A DNA stretch of 64,000 bases. It comes from Prosapia bicincta. Its lineage: Eukaryota; Arthropoda; Insecta; Hemiptera; Cercopidae. The notes below the pieces were generated by a model. That model had not been told where the DNA came from, made no database searches, and worked only from the letters and a program-made list of their open reading frames with translations. Position 1 is the stretch's first letter, and each line of letters begins with the position of its first letter. Location: positions 110,236,350 to 110,300,349 of the forward strand of contig JBAIZL010000001.1 in assembly GCA_036971475.1 (NCBI GenBank). Reading direction: 5' to 3'. Below are positions 46,761 through 59,300 of this stretch, piece by piece. The translations under genes and the position numbers were made by a program.

Positions 46761-47550
46761 TCATGTTCCCTCTTCTCTATTCCTCTTGGCCTCCGACTCT
46801 GGAGTAGGATCAGAAGTACTTCTGTCCTTTCTTTTCCTTTCTTTCTCCTGTCGTATGAAGGTCCTACGAGATCCACTGGCGAATCCTAGCCCAAGTCTCC
46901 GCCAAACCCTTCCGCTTCCTGAACCGCTGTTTCCTCAAAGGGGGTGGGGTTGGTTCCCTGCCTTCTTTGGTTCCTCATAGTAGGCAAGCCAGAGTGTTTT
47001 CCTCTTTTGTGCCCCACTCATTACTCCTGTTGCCTTCGCAACTGGTTTTTCATCTGTCTCTACGGGGGCTGAAGCCATATCCATTGGGACAGATTTTTCA
47101 GCAAGTTCTAGGCCCTGACCAGTTAAATTGGTTTTATTTTATTCTGCCATGTGTGTTCCTACGAGCAGCTAAGGAAGAAACCTCCGCCACCGCAGAGCCC
47201 CGCTTACGGCGGTAAGGCGACGTAAATACTCAGAGGTGGCGCCTGGTGCATCTAAGGCTTCGTTAAAGACCGTCCTTACCCTGAGGGCTACGAATCCACA
47301 TCGGCAAGGATCGAATAACACCTTCAGATGGATGAGTGGTGCTTCTTGATTGCAGGGGGGCAGGGCGAGAGCTGGGCAGATAATAGCCCTTCAAGTGCAA
47401 GGACTGGCCCCCCTTTTTTTGAGCCGCTTTCATGCACTCGCACATTTGCCTGGACGTCCCGTTTAGCCTATAGGGAGCCACATACATATAGCTCCGCTCC
47501 ACCCGCGCGCGGATTAAACCTCACCACGTCAAGGTCACGCAGCCCATAGG

Positions 47551-48049
47551 AGAGGAGACACTGAGGAAAATACTATTCATTATTAATAATATTGTTATTA
47601 TAAAAGAAAAGAAGCTATCGTATCACACTATCAATTATTCAAGCCAACTGGTTGTATCTATGAGTCGAGTTGTAACTGTCGCATTCACGCCCTTTGAGCG
47701 AGGGGGGGGGGTGAGATACCAGTGTCAGCTGTCAGAGTTCTATGAATTTATGGCATTGGAAAATTACCAGAATGTAATAAAATATTTTTAGTAAGTTATG
47801 TCTTCTATAATCGCTTCAAAGTCCATGGTACACGGAATTACACCCCAAACACTGCGAGCTATTGACGATCGATTAAAGTTGGCCTCGCGATCGACTTGTT
47901 GACCATCCCCTGATATAATATATGTATCAGCAACTCTATGAATAAAACAGTCTAAACAATGGAAATCGAGTTACTATCCTACCACATAACGCAAAATGCT
48001 CGCAACCGAGTAAGAAATAGCCCAATAATATGGCCGCATATTAAATACC
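47551..48049. other. Spacer with a possible hAT end
   Basis: CTCGCGATCGACTTGTTGAC followed by CATCCCCTGA, near 47,885-47,915, resembles the reverse of common hAT termini (CAGGGGT...GATCGCGA), but no partner end was found. No gene. Confidence 0.35.
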
Positions 48050-48535
48050 TTCGACCAGAAAAATCAAGGGTAGCTGAACATATAACTGACACAAGGCATA
48101 GTTTTGATAATGTTAATTTAGTTAAAAATGTAAATGATAGAAGATTGTGAAATGTTTTTGAAAGTTTTTATATATAAATGTAGGAATAATTTAATGAATA
48201 ATGATAAAGGGCCTATCCCTAATTCAGCTTTGTATAGTTTAAAGAATTAAATAATAGTATATGTATATGGTTTTACAATTTTGAATATTTTTGAGATAAT
48301 TGTTTTCGTTTGTTGAATAATAAGGCTGCATTTGTAATAGATAAGCCGAGCCCCTTTAGAGCTTTATAAACTTTTGTTGATACGTGATTGGTCGAGATTG
48401 TTAGTAGGAGATGGGACATTTTGCTATATAAAAATTTAATTTAAATAGTATTTCTGAAGATGATTACCATGTAATCGAAATGTACATAAAGTAATTGTAA
48501 TAAAGATTTTTGTATTGTGGTTAGTGGGTTTTATT
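48050..48535 (+). mobile_element. Penelope-like element, 5'-truncated 3' end
   Basis: Frame pieces 'EKSRVAEHITDTRHSFD', 'VKNVNDRRL' (stop) and, in another frame, 'NNLMNNDKGPIPNSALYSL' match the order at the C-terminus of Penelope-type GIY-YIG proteins. The stop and the frameshift inactivate it. Downstream comes 'CTGAAGATGATTACCATGTA ATCGAAATG' and then TTTTTGTATTGTGGTTAGTG, a typical Penelope-like 3' non-coding end. Confidence 0.7.
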
Positions 48536-48667
48536 TATTTACTTTAAGAAATAAGTTGAAAATTAAAATTTCAGAAGTTATTTTAAAGTAAGAAAAAGAA
48601 ATAACCTATTGATATTAAACACAGATTATCACTGTACAATATATAAAACCATTTTTGGCTTCAACTA

Positions 48668-49376
48668 CAGAGGGCAACTGGTGACGGCAACGCAACGTAA
48701 ACGTTAGCTGCTATTAGAAAAGTTGCTAGTTGGTTTACAATATTGTTCATATAAGCTAGTTTATTTGTCAGTTATGTCGTGGTCAGAGGAAGATGGCGTC
48801 CTTGTGTATATTTTAAGAAAGAAGCTACAAAAACGTTACAAAAAAATTCAAAGTTAATACATTGCTGTTCAAAATTTACGAATTTACTTAGACCATTTTT
48901 TTAATTATAATGGTATGGTCAATAACTGTTACGACTACCTTTTAATTCCTGTAATTTAGAAAATCAAGAAAAAACCAAATAATTGGCGAGAACCGTTTTC
49001 AGTTGGAGAAAGATTAACTATATATATATAACACTGAGGTAAGGAGCATTGGTCATTTATGTAAATTGTTGGTAATCATTCGTATCGTCTTGAATTTGTT
49101 GGGTACAGCAATCATAACAGGACCAGAAATATTTTGTTTATCTGATTTACTATAGCAGTATAATAAAAGACTATTCAAAGAAATACAACACACAAAATAC
49201 TACTGAGAACTGAGAAACTAAACAACGAGTTTACAGCATGTCATGAGCGGAGCAACTCTAGTTTCTGTGTCACTTGCTGGACGCATTGCTATCACTTCAT
49301 TAAGAACGAGTTCATGCAACTCTATATGCTGTGAAAGTTCAGTTTGCTTTGCGTTGCCATCACCAGTTGCCTTCTG
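48668..49376. mobile_element. Tc1/mariner-type MITE, 709 bp, TA-flanked
   Basis: The ends CAGAGGGCAACTGGTGACGG and, reversed, CAGAAGGCAACTGGTGATGG extend as about 30-bp inverted repeats. TA dinucleotides (48,666-48,667 and 49,377-49,378) flank them. No transposase frame is present. Confidence 0.8.
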
Positions 49377-49743
49377 TATGTCCTCATGCTAAGTCTATGT
49401 TAGAGAGTTTTGTAACCTTTAGAAATGCTTTATAGATGTAATACTGAAGTATTTGAACAATTCGAAAAACGAATAAAGCTTTGCTTGCTTTTTCAACACT
49501 TAATTATTACGAATCAGACAAATAAATACAATGGATAACATAGGTTTTAATTAATCTTGCATTTATTGAGTACAAAAATTGAAATTACTGTTTAAATAAA
49601 TGGGGTTGACTTGCGACTCAGGTACAACTATTTATTTACACAGAAAAGGTTTCAACAACGGTTGCGTTATCGATCAGACCTACAACATAAGTATAAAATT
49701 AAAATTATCATCAATAATAACATTAGTTTACGGTAAATATTAA

Positions 49744-50896
49744 TATCAGTGACTACCACTCTGATTAAAGACATTTTATTGCTCTGGTCAATTTGACCAC
49801 GCTAAACAGAATCTGAAGTTATTTTTTGCGGTAAACTTTATCGGATCTAAAAATATTACTTTTGGGTAAAAATTGCGTGAAACTACCAAAACATTATTTT
49901 TTATTTCAAACATACTCATTTTTAAAACAAATAAAAGACACACACAAGACTCACAAATTAATCAATCATTTACTCATAAGCGTTTAAATGACAAAGTCAC
50001 ATCATCATCAGTGAGTGCTGCTACTACAAACTCTAACTTACAACTATAGTAGTTGTAGTTTGTAGTAGCAACACTTACTGATGATGATGACTTTGTCATT
50101 GAAACACGCATGAGTATATAAATTATTACTTTGTGAGTCTTATGTAGGCCTATGTCTTTTATTTGTTTTAACAAAACCTCATAAACTAAGCTCAGAGAAT
50201 AGTCGTATACTCACTTTTGTGTCTAGAACATGAATATTTACTTCATTTTCCACACAAAAATACGGAAATTAAATATTTCATCGCATTATAGTTTTAACTA
50301 CGTTTTGGAAAGTTGGGTGGCCCAACCTGACTGGCAATTTTCCCGCAGAAAATAAAGGGAAAAGACTGAACGTCCGCTTCCGCGAAGTATACCTTTTGCC
50401 AGATGACATCTCAACTGGATACTTTATGCTTATATTTTAGTAGTGGCCACGAAAAATAGAGTTGATAATATAACCTAACCTAACTTTAGCGTGTTTCTGT
50501 GAAAAACAAACTGAAGTTAGGTTAGGTTAGCTTTAGTTGTTTTATTAATTAATGTAAAGGAAAATATTTTCATTTGGGAACTAATTAGACGTCTGCTTCC
50601 ACGGAGTAATACCTTTTACCATAAAAATAGTCACAGTTAAATGTAAAAAAATAATAACTTTCTGTATTTTTCGCGAAAAATAAAATAGACATTCGTGATT
50701 TACAAACAAAATCTAGTATGTCTGAAATAAAAAATAATAGACAAAACGTATTGGTTTTGTACGCAATATTTACCCAGAACTAATTTTTTTGTTAGGTTTC
50801 GCTAAGGACCGCAAAAAATAACTTCAGATTCGTGTTCAGCATGGTGAAATTGAACAGAAAAAAAATATTTTTCTTATTACAGCGGTAGTCGCTGAT
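49744..50896. mobile_element. Foldback element, about 185-bp arms, carrying a nested palindrome
   Basis: The left arm 49,744-49,925 and right arm 50,709-50,896 are inverted copies: GATC/ATCAGTGACTACC..., 'CGCAAAAAATAACTTCAGAT', 'GGGTAAA.ATTGCGT', 'TTATTTTTTATTTCA'. Between them lies a second palindrome (49,924-50,169) that starts directly at the inner edge of the left arm. There are also paired 'CGCTTCC.CG.AGTA' direct repeats (50,371 and 50,595). No coding capacity; the superfamily is not assigned. Confidence 0.75.
49924..50169. repeat. Palindrome with Penelope-like ends
   Basis: The outer words AAAACAAATAAAAGACA and TGTCTTTTATTTGTTTT pair. The arms continue through GACAAAGTCA(C)ATCATCATCA and its complement GATGATGATGACTTTGTCAT to a small central loop. 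The arms are roughly 115 bp. Confidence 0.85.
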
Positions 50897-52054
50897 CGTA
50901 AAAATTATCTAGTTCACATATAAACAAACTAAAATGAAATTCTTTATAAGTATACATATTAAAAACACTACACAAATTTGTAACGTCAAAATTCTTTTAA
51001 ATATTATTATCATAGCAATCACAAACTACTACATATTTAATTGTAACAAAAACATGAAAAACCCTGACCACTACTACACTTACTATCACAGGTATTGTAG
51101 GCCTGATGGCGATAGCGTACCAGTAATTGGAAGTGATTTGAAACCTGTGATTTAGCCACAGTTATTCGAAAAACACAGTTTGACGTGTTACGTAGCGAGA
51201 TGAAGTAGCAGGTTCTTGTCTAACTACACTGAGATAGTGATTTTCAGTTTCTCTTTCTCACTTACTGTGACTCACTATGACTATAACTTATGACGGCCAC
51301 TCGTGGTGTTGTTAGTGTGATCGTGATCGCTAAAGAAAGTTCTGAAACAATTTGTTTGCAGTAGTTGGTTATTTATTTATAAAGAATGTGTTTTATAAAG
51401 TAAATTATTTTTAGACGTTATTTTTAGTGTATATTACATAATACTAATAAATTCAGTCCGTGCTTTATTGCGGACAAAAGAAACTGCGAATCTTCTTGAC
51501 GTAAATATCTAACTCCTTTGTTTTACAAGTATTTTGTTTCACCCACTATTATTATTATTATTGAATTTTGCACATGTGTGCTCGCGTACACACACACACA
51601 CACACACACACAAAACTATTAATTATTATAACGCAAACATACTAACTGGTCAATTCACATATCATTAACTAATCTCATTAGCTAATAACAACTATCAATC
51701 ACTATAAAAATCACAACCATGGTTAAGAGTCACAGATAAATCGAGTAGCAATCACAGTTTGACTTGTAACTGTGAAATCACTGTTAGTCACATCACTATA
51801 ATGTACCTGTTACTGAAACGTTGCCTGTGTATTAAATAGTTGTACCTGACAAGCAAATCAACCGCATTCATTTAGACGATAACCTCTGGGAGTGTAAACA
51901 TGATTAATAATATAAATTACTGATAGTATAGAATGATTCTAGTGTATATTACATAATACTAATAAATTTAGTCCGTGCCTGAAAGTGAAATGTCTATTAC
52001 GGACAAAAGAAACTACGAATCTTCTTGATGTAAATATCAAACTCCTTTGATTGA
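50897..52054. other. 3' flank of gene C with a direct repeat and (CA)n
   Basis: Two direct copies of about 100 bp (51,425-51,525 and 51,943-52,050) contain GTGTATATTACATAATACTA and 'CGGACAAAAGAAACT'. The second immediately follows gene C's stop codon in the minus-strand sense. (CA)n at 51,585-51,612. No other gene. Confidence 0.65.
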
Positions 52055-52972
52055 TTAAGCTCTTGGTATTCTCGAATCCTTCTTCGGTACTATGTCTACT
52101 TCAAATGTAAAGCAAGTGAGGATCTGTTTTCCTTCCGTCACTGTCGAAATCGTTTTGTACTGCCCATACGGAAACACCGGCATGACCGGATTCACGTCGA
52201 ACAGCCAATTCTTTATTTCAAGAGTGTCCTGGAAACAGTTTGAGATCTGCTTATAATAAAATAAGTAATATAAACAAACATTTTCAAAGTCAATTCCTAC
52301 TTAAGTCTATAAAAAAAAAATATTTTAATTATTTTTATTAAATAATTGCAATTAATATAAATAAAATAAGTTAACCCATACGTTAAAACTGCTGTTCTAA
52401 CTCACAACTATAAAATCAGCAGTTTCATGAAATCATGTGTTATCACTTGTTGTAAGTCAAATGGGACGAAATAATTGTATTGCGTACCTTTTCTCAATTG
52501 TGAAAGGTTTTTCCCATATTAAATTAAAATTATATCATTAAATTTAATTTAATGAATTATTCTTTGAAAAATTATATTAAACTCAAGTGCCATCCACTAC
52601 AAATTAAAAAAAAGTATATGATCATGAGCGGATTAAAAAAAAGTATTTTATTAACGATTGATAAATTTCAGCAGGATGTATATAAGAAGAGTGTGAAGTA
52701 TAGTTTGATTTAAAAGAGAATAGAATTCTCTTCTGGTAGGTGAAATCGGCCAGAGGAGTGGGGACTACGGCCGTTTCTGCAAATTGGAAATCCAGATCTT
52801 TTTGCGTAGGTGAGCCTTGTTGCGAATTCGACGTTAAACTTCCGTTCGTCCCTCAGTACTGCTGTAGCTTGCGTTTCGTTCTGCGATTTCAGTTTTGCTT
52901 GCCTTCAACAGTCTTTGATTGATCTATATAGACTCAGAAGGTTTTTAAATTCCTTCTATTACCTCACACTGT

Positions 52973-53023
<51 letters not shown>

Positions 53024-53284
53024 GATCTTATTGCTGTTCATGACAAGCTGGTTGTTAATTACTTATTAACTACTAAAGGTTGTTAAATTCTTAACTTACA
53101 CTTGGAGGAAACGTAGAGGCTGAAGAAGTCGTAAGACGAAAACGTTTCCTCCAAGTGTAAGTTAACAATTTAACAACCTTTAGTTAACAAAATGTCTGGT
53201 CGCACGTAATAGCAAAAGTGTAATATAATTTAATAAGTGTATATAAGTTAATTTAATAAGTGTATTATATAAGTGTAGCATGTA

Positions 53285-53353
<69 letters not shown>

Positions 53354-56300
53354 TCGCAATATGTTTTCTTGTGTATTAATAAAGAACTAAGTCAAAATAC
53401 AAATACAAGAATTATAATTAAATTTACAATTATAAATTGTTAATTGTAAATTCAATTATAATTCTTGTATTTGTATTTTGACTTAGTTCTTTATATATAT
53501 ATAGTGTGTAAAGTTTCAAAAAAATAAGTATTAATCCAATAAAGTTCAAATACATATTTAAAAATCAATAGTTGATGAGAATTGATTTTAATACATTTTC
53601 CATGGATAGAAATGAATGTCTCAAAGATCTATATGAAGAACTTCCATTTTATAACCTTAAATTCATGTCACAATATCATAAATAATGCTCTAAGATTAAT
53701 AATGAACGAAAAGAACAAAAGTTACAAACAAACTGGATTAACATTATCAAACCTTGGTTCACAAACTAACAATGCGGAAGGAAAGCGAATAGAAACTACA
53801 ACAGAATGCAAGCGACGAAAAAAAAGAAAGCGTATAAATGGTAAAGAATGAAAGTAATAGTCCAATACCATACATGATTAGGAAAATGGAAAAAGGCAGA
53901 GATATTCGCTTTTTTTGCCACTCAATATTCTTATTCTGACATATGAATATACATATCTATATAAATTGTAATTATAAAGTAAATAGAAGCTAAAATAAAA
54001 TTTTTCTCTGTTGATTTAAGTGGGGATATACTTTAAAAACATTTTAATTACTTATTTTCTTGTGTTGTGTGTTTTACAACGAAATACTGATCGGTAATGT
54101 AAATGCAGACATATAATGCATATAATCTAAACGCAGATAACGGTATGCCAAATCCTAATCTATTTATAGCTGTGATTAGCTGACATTTGTTTACTTTATT
54201 ATGGCAGGCTACTTGTTCGGACGTCCATGAATTTTGGTCATTGTCTCTTACTTGTTTTTTAGTCAGTTCATTCGCTTTTATTATATGTTCTCGTTTATTC
54301 TCGTGTTAGTTATATACATCTACCCATTATTTATATAATACCAATATATATTTATATAATAAATTACACATTTTATGTAAGTTTATCTAGATATTTAATG
54401 GTAAAAGTGTACATATTTAGTGCGTGTTTTTGTGTTAATGAATTAGTTTTGTTTACGAGTGTGAAAGTAAAACACTGTCAAACTAAATTTTTCTTTGTAC
54501 AATCATTTCAAAGTTCTAACCTATATGCATGAAGAACATTTCACTATATAAGATGGTAATTAAATAATTGTTGCGTGTTATATATTATTAATTACATACC
54601 TTTTTCAATTAACTCGGGTTAATAGCTAAGCGGTATTTATGAGAGATACTCACTCCTTATACGAAAATACAGTTTTTCAATAATGAAGGCAGTTCTAATA
54701 GGGCAGATTAGAAATTCAGAATAAAAATATATGATTTTTTGGGAAATGTGAAAAATATCTGAACGTTAATGAACGATTTTACCAAATAGCTACTCTTGAC
54801 AGTATTAGCCGCTGGCAGTGGTGGGTTGGCTGTCACAGCGTTCGATCTGACAACACCGCATCCCTGCCCTGCCACAAACCCATTCCCATTCTACTTTAAA
54901 TCAAAGTATAATAGAAGGTATTGAATAAAGTGCAACTCGTTCTATATTCTAGCACCTAGCATTTTCCAAAAATACAACGAACTTGCCATCTTGAAAACAT
55001 TCATCAAATCGAAGGATGTTATCAACTGTGTTTTGTTGGCTATATTTCCTCCTATTTACTATCTCTTTAAACTTTGTTAATACACTCAAAGTTATGCGAA
55101 TTAATTATCATCATAAGGTATTTTAAAGTGTAAGTGAAGCAGCAATGAATCTTTTCTTGAGAGGTGTTTGATAATTCATCAGGAATGGATGCTAATTCAT
55201 ACTAGAAAACAAAATATAAATTATTTAACCCTTACAAGAAATTCTTTTTACAAACATTACACGATTCTAACTCTTCAAATTAGGTATAAGTTGAATATTT
55301 CATTTAAGAGTTTTGGTAATTCATATACATTCGACATTTACGTTGGACATTAATTTCAAGAATATGATCAGACTAGAATTTTTTGGAATAAATTACTGAA
55401 AGAAATCGCTTTAGAGTATTGCTAGACAAGGTCTAAAACTAAATGTTGAAATTTTTATTTTCATGAACCACACATCTTAGGCGTGCAGCTCACCCCCAAA
55501 AAACGATATAGAAATCGAAATAGTGACAAGGTTGTCATTACCGGATCAAACTAATTTTAATCGAAAGTATATGACTTCAGAATTTTTCTGTACAAAGTTA
55601 CCGCAAATTACCCCATCGGAACATATTTAAAATAACGAAAGTTGTCATTTTTTATATTTTCTAAATTTAGTGAAATTTTAAGTCTAACTCGTCATATCTC
55701 GGCTGTTTTTGGGTATATTAGTTTGAAATTTTGACTGGAACAACTTTTGATAATGTACTGAATGATGGTATAATTTAGAAATAATAATATTCAGCCACAA
55801 CAAAATGGCGGATTTGTTTGTAATTTTCAGTAATTTATAGGCACTTTTTTTAAATTAAAAAGTTGTGTTACACAGTTTAAAATTTTAATACTTTATAAAT
55901 TGTACATTATTGCTAATAACCTAAAGTTATTTTTTGGAAAGTTTTGCGTTTTTATATAATTTCATTAAAAAGTTGTAAAATTAAATTGTATTAAGAAATA
56001 AAATGAATAAAGATACAACATTAACTTTATCATGATTTATTCAACTTAATTTTCTTTAATTAATACATATATTTAAAGTGGTAATATAATAATAATGTAA
56101 GCCAGAAACATGTTATAAAATGCTCTGCTTTTGTGACCGTATTAGACAGGCGGATTCTGTCGCTTAAGCGTGCACAAAATATAAATCGTTACAACTTTTT
56201 AACGAAATTATATAAAAACGCAAAACTTTCCAAAAATTAACTTTATGTTATTCCCAATAATGTACAATTTATAAAGTATTAAAATTCTTAAGTTTGTAAC

Positions 56301-59300
56301 ACAACTTTTTAATTTAAAAAAAGTGCCTATAAATTACTGAAAATTACAAACAAATCCGCCATTTTGTTGTGGTTGTATATTATTATTTCTAATTTATACC
56401 ATCATTTAGTACATTATGAAAAGATGTTCCAGTCAAAATTTCAAACTAATATACCCAAAAACAGCCGAGATATGATGAGGTAAACTTAAAATTTCACTAA
56501 ATTTAGAAAATATAAGAATTACAACTTTCTTTATTTTAAATATGTTCCGATGGGGTAATTTGCTGTAACTTTGTACAGAAACATTCTCAAGTCATATACT
56601 TTCGATTAAAATTAGTTTGATTCGGTAATAACGATCTTGCCACTTCGACGCTAAAATCGGGGGTGAGCTGCATTAGTCTGTATTAAGCCTGTGAGATTTC
56701 AGGTGATTTATTTTCGGTCACAGCTGAATGAAGTGTTTTATAGACATTGTACACACATGTTTATTCACAGTTCTTAACCTTGCTAGTATACAATTATAAT
56801 AATTAAATATCCGTACGTGAGCTAGTATTATAACATGAAATTTGTTATTAAAGTGTACGTATAGTTTTAAAATAATTTCGAAACGTTTTAAAGACAAGGT
56901 AGAAACTCTATAATCCTTTGAAGGGGGCGGGGTTACCCTTCTGCGTTTACTTTTGGGTCAGTATTTAATAACATTAGCCAAAGTTAAACTGTTCGGTTCC
57001 GGAAGGCAATGAGTATTAGGTTTTTACATAAAGATTCGACCAGCATTGTCTTTGTATTATTAATAGGAAAAATAATAATATTATTATTGAAACTCGAAGT
57101 GGAATTTCAATAATAATTTAAGCTGGAAACATCGTTTTCATAACGGTCGTCATAAGGGTGAAATCTGAAGGTTGAAATTATTAAAAGTAACAGTATAAAC
57201 ATAAATATTACGCTTAGTAAATAACATGAAGCGAGGGGGTTTAATTAATTAAACTGTATTGTTATAAAATATATTAGTTATTATAACCAATATTTGTGTA
57301 CCTCGCGACTTGAGTGGGGCCTTTATTGGTTACAATATTGTAATTTATTATAAATTGTATATTTTGTAAGATGAGAAAGTGTACACATTTAAAGACGATT
57401 TAAATATAAAAATGAATAAATTTATTGTATTCATTTTGATTGTCTGAAGGGTTAGTTTTTACCACTAAAAACTAAAGTTCAATAAATATTTAACTTTTTG
57501 AAAAGAAGAGTAAAGATTTTCACTTAAAAACACTTAAATAAGGAGTTTTATTCTTTTTAAGTTTTCAACCTAATAATGTAGAGTTTTTTTATTTTGAAGA
57601 TTTTAATAATTTCTGCGTTACAGATGCGTAGGTTTTCTACTTTTTCTCGAAGTTTACAACTCTCAAATTTTAAATTATTGAACAAATTTGTAATAATCGA
57701 ACGTCACCATCGAAGATAAAGATAATTTGATTTATAACTAAAAGTTTTTTGTTGTTGTTCAGAATTACACTTTTTTGTTGCAGTGTATTTAATTTCATGA
57801 TATAAACTACATTTGGTTAACACTACTCATTTTAAAAATCGAAAAATAGTGATTGGGGATAGAATTTAATTTTAGTTGGTTTAAGATAAGAAAGAATAAA
57901 CTTACCGGTGGCAAGGGGCAGCGGTATTCCTTTCCAGAAGCAGCCAAGACTGCATTAGGTAGTCCAGGCAAGATCTTCATTAGATCTGTGCAGAGCTTTG
58001 CCACTCGGACGTGCAAGAAGTTTTCTTTCCAACCCCCATTACCAAAGATGCAAAAATTTACCGTCATCTGTAACAAGACTATAATTTGACTCAATTCTAC
58101 TCTATATCCAATCGGTCCTGTTACTCAACGTTTATGTTCAGGAGATGCGCGACAGAGCCTTGGCATCTAGCGAGGCAGAAACCAAAGAACGTGAATCGCC
58201 ACTTCAGGAGATGCGTGACAGAGCCTTGACATCTAGCGAGGCAGAAACCAAAGAAGAACGTGAATCACGACTTCAGGAGAAGCGCGACAGAGCCTTGACA
58301 TCTAGCGAGGCAGAAACCAAAGAAGAACATGAATCGCCACTTCAGGAGATGCGTGACAGAACCTTGACATCTAGCGAGGCAGAAACCAAAGAAGAACATG
58401 AATCGCCACTTCAGGAGATGCGTGACAGAGCCTTGGCATCTAGCGAGGCAGAAACCAAAGAAGAACGTGAATCGCCTTTTCAGGAGATGCGTGACAGAGC
58501 CTTGACATCTAGCGAGGCAGAAACCAAAGAAGAACATGAATCGCCACTTCAGGAGATGCGTGACAGAACCTTGACATCTAGCGAGGCAGAAACCAAAGAA
58601 GAACGTGAATCGCCTTTTCAGGAGATGCGTGACAGAGCCTTGACATCTAGCGAGGCAGAAACAAAAGAAGAACGTGAATCACGACTTCAGGAGAAGCGCG
58701 ACAGAGCTTCGACATCTAGGGCAGCAGAGACAGCCCGACAAGGAATAGAACAACTTGATGCTATTCATTTAAGATTGGCTCAAAAAAGAGAGAGATCTGG
58801 CTTGAGGTTAGTGGGATTTAATTATGATAACACCTTTCACTACCGGAATCATGAGGACATAGTTATTGGAAAAATGAATAATTTGCATGTACTGCTGAGC
58901 TTTAAAGTTTACAAAGGAATCTCCTAGTATGTGTTGTTCGAACGGTAAAGTTACTTCACCACCGTTCACTGAGCCCCCTGAACCGCTTCTTAGATATCTT
59001 TCTAGAACCAATCCTAATTCAAAGCATGTCTTGCAAAACATCCGCAATTATAATACATGCTTTCAAATGACTTCGTTTTGTGCAACAAATATTGTCAATA
59101 ACATGCCTACGTTTAAAATTCAGGGCCAAATATACCACAAATTCGGTTCGTTGTTTTCCTTACCAGATCAAGGGACAAAATGTTTGCAAATATATTTTAC
59201 TGGCAACGAAAAAAGAGAGGTCGAACTGTGGGGAGCAATTAGTAATGCAACCATACTCGAAATAATTTTTGAGTTACAAGTAATGTTTCATTATTACAAT

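Larger units (their letters stand above)
43380..47550 (-). mobile_element. Decayed non-LTR retrotransposon with RNase H (LOA/I/R1 supergroup)
   Basis: On the minus strand the order is: an ORF1-like basic region (about 47,500-46,970), an AP-endonuclease (about 46,760-46,406), a linker (46,267-45,887), reverse transcriptase (45,672-44,564), a C-terminal region (44,533-44,198) and an RNase H domain (44,083-43,439). The region is clearly GC-richer than its surroundings. Frameshifts or stops separate almost every block, so the copy is dead. The presence of a C-terminal RNase H points to the I/LOA/R1-related group. The exact clade is not determined. No poly-A tail or target duplication was identified. 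Confidence 0.85.
52229..55483. other. Gene C last intron, proximal part: AT-rich, with (TA)n and two palindromes
   Basis: (TA)n at 52,976-53,021 and 53,289-53,349. Palindromes at 53,068-53,189 and 53,381-53,492 are listed separately. Frames at 52,740-53,043 and 53,582-53,851 show no recognisable domain. Confidence 0.5.

Noticed and set aside
46717..47549. Plus-strand frames of 73-87 codons over the non-LTR element
   Set aside because: They run antisense to a recognisable, frameshifted retrotransposon and have no domains of their own.
53582..53851. 89-codon basic frame in the gene C intron
   Set aside because: Low-complexity basic tail and no domain; consistent with chance in AT-rich DNA.
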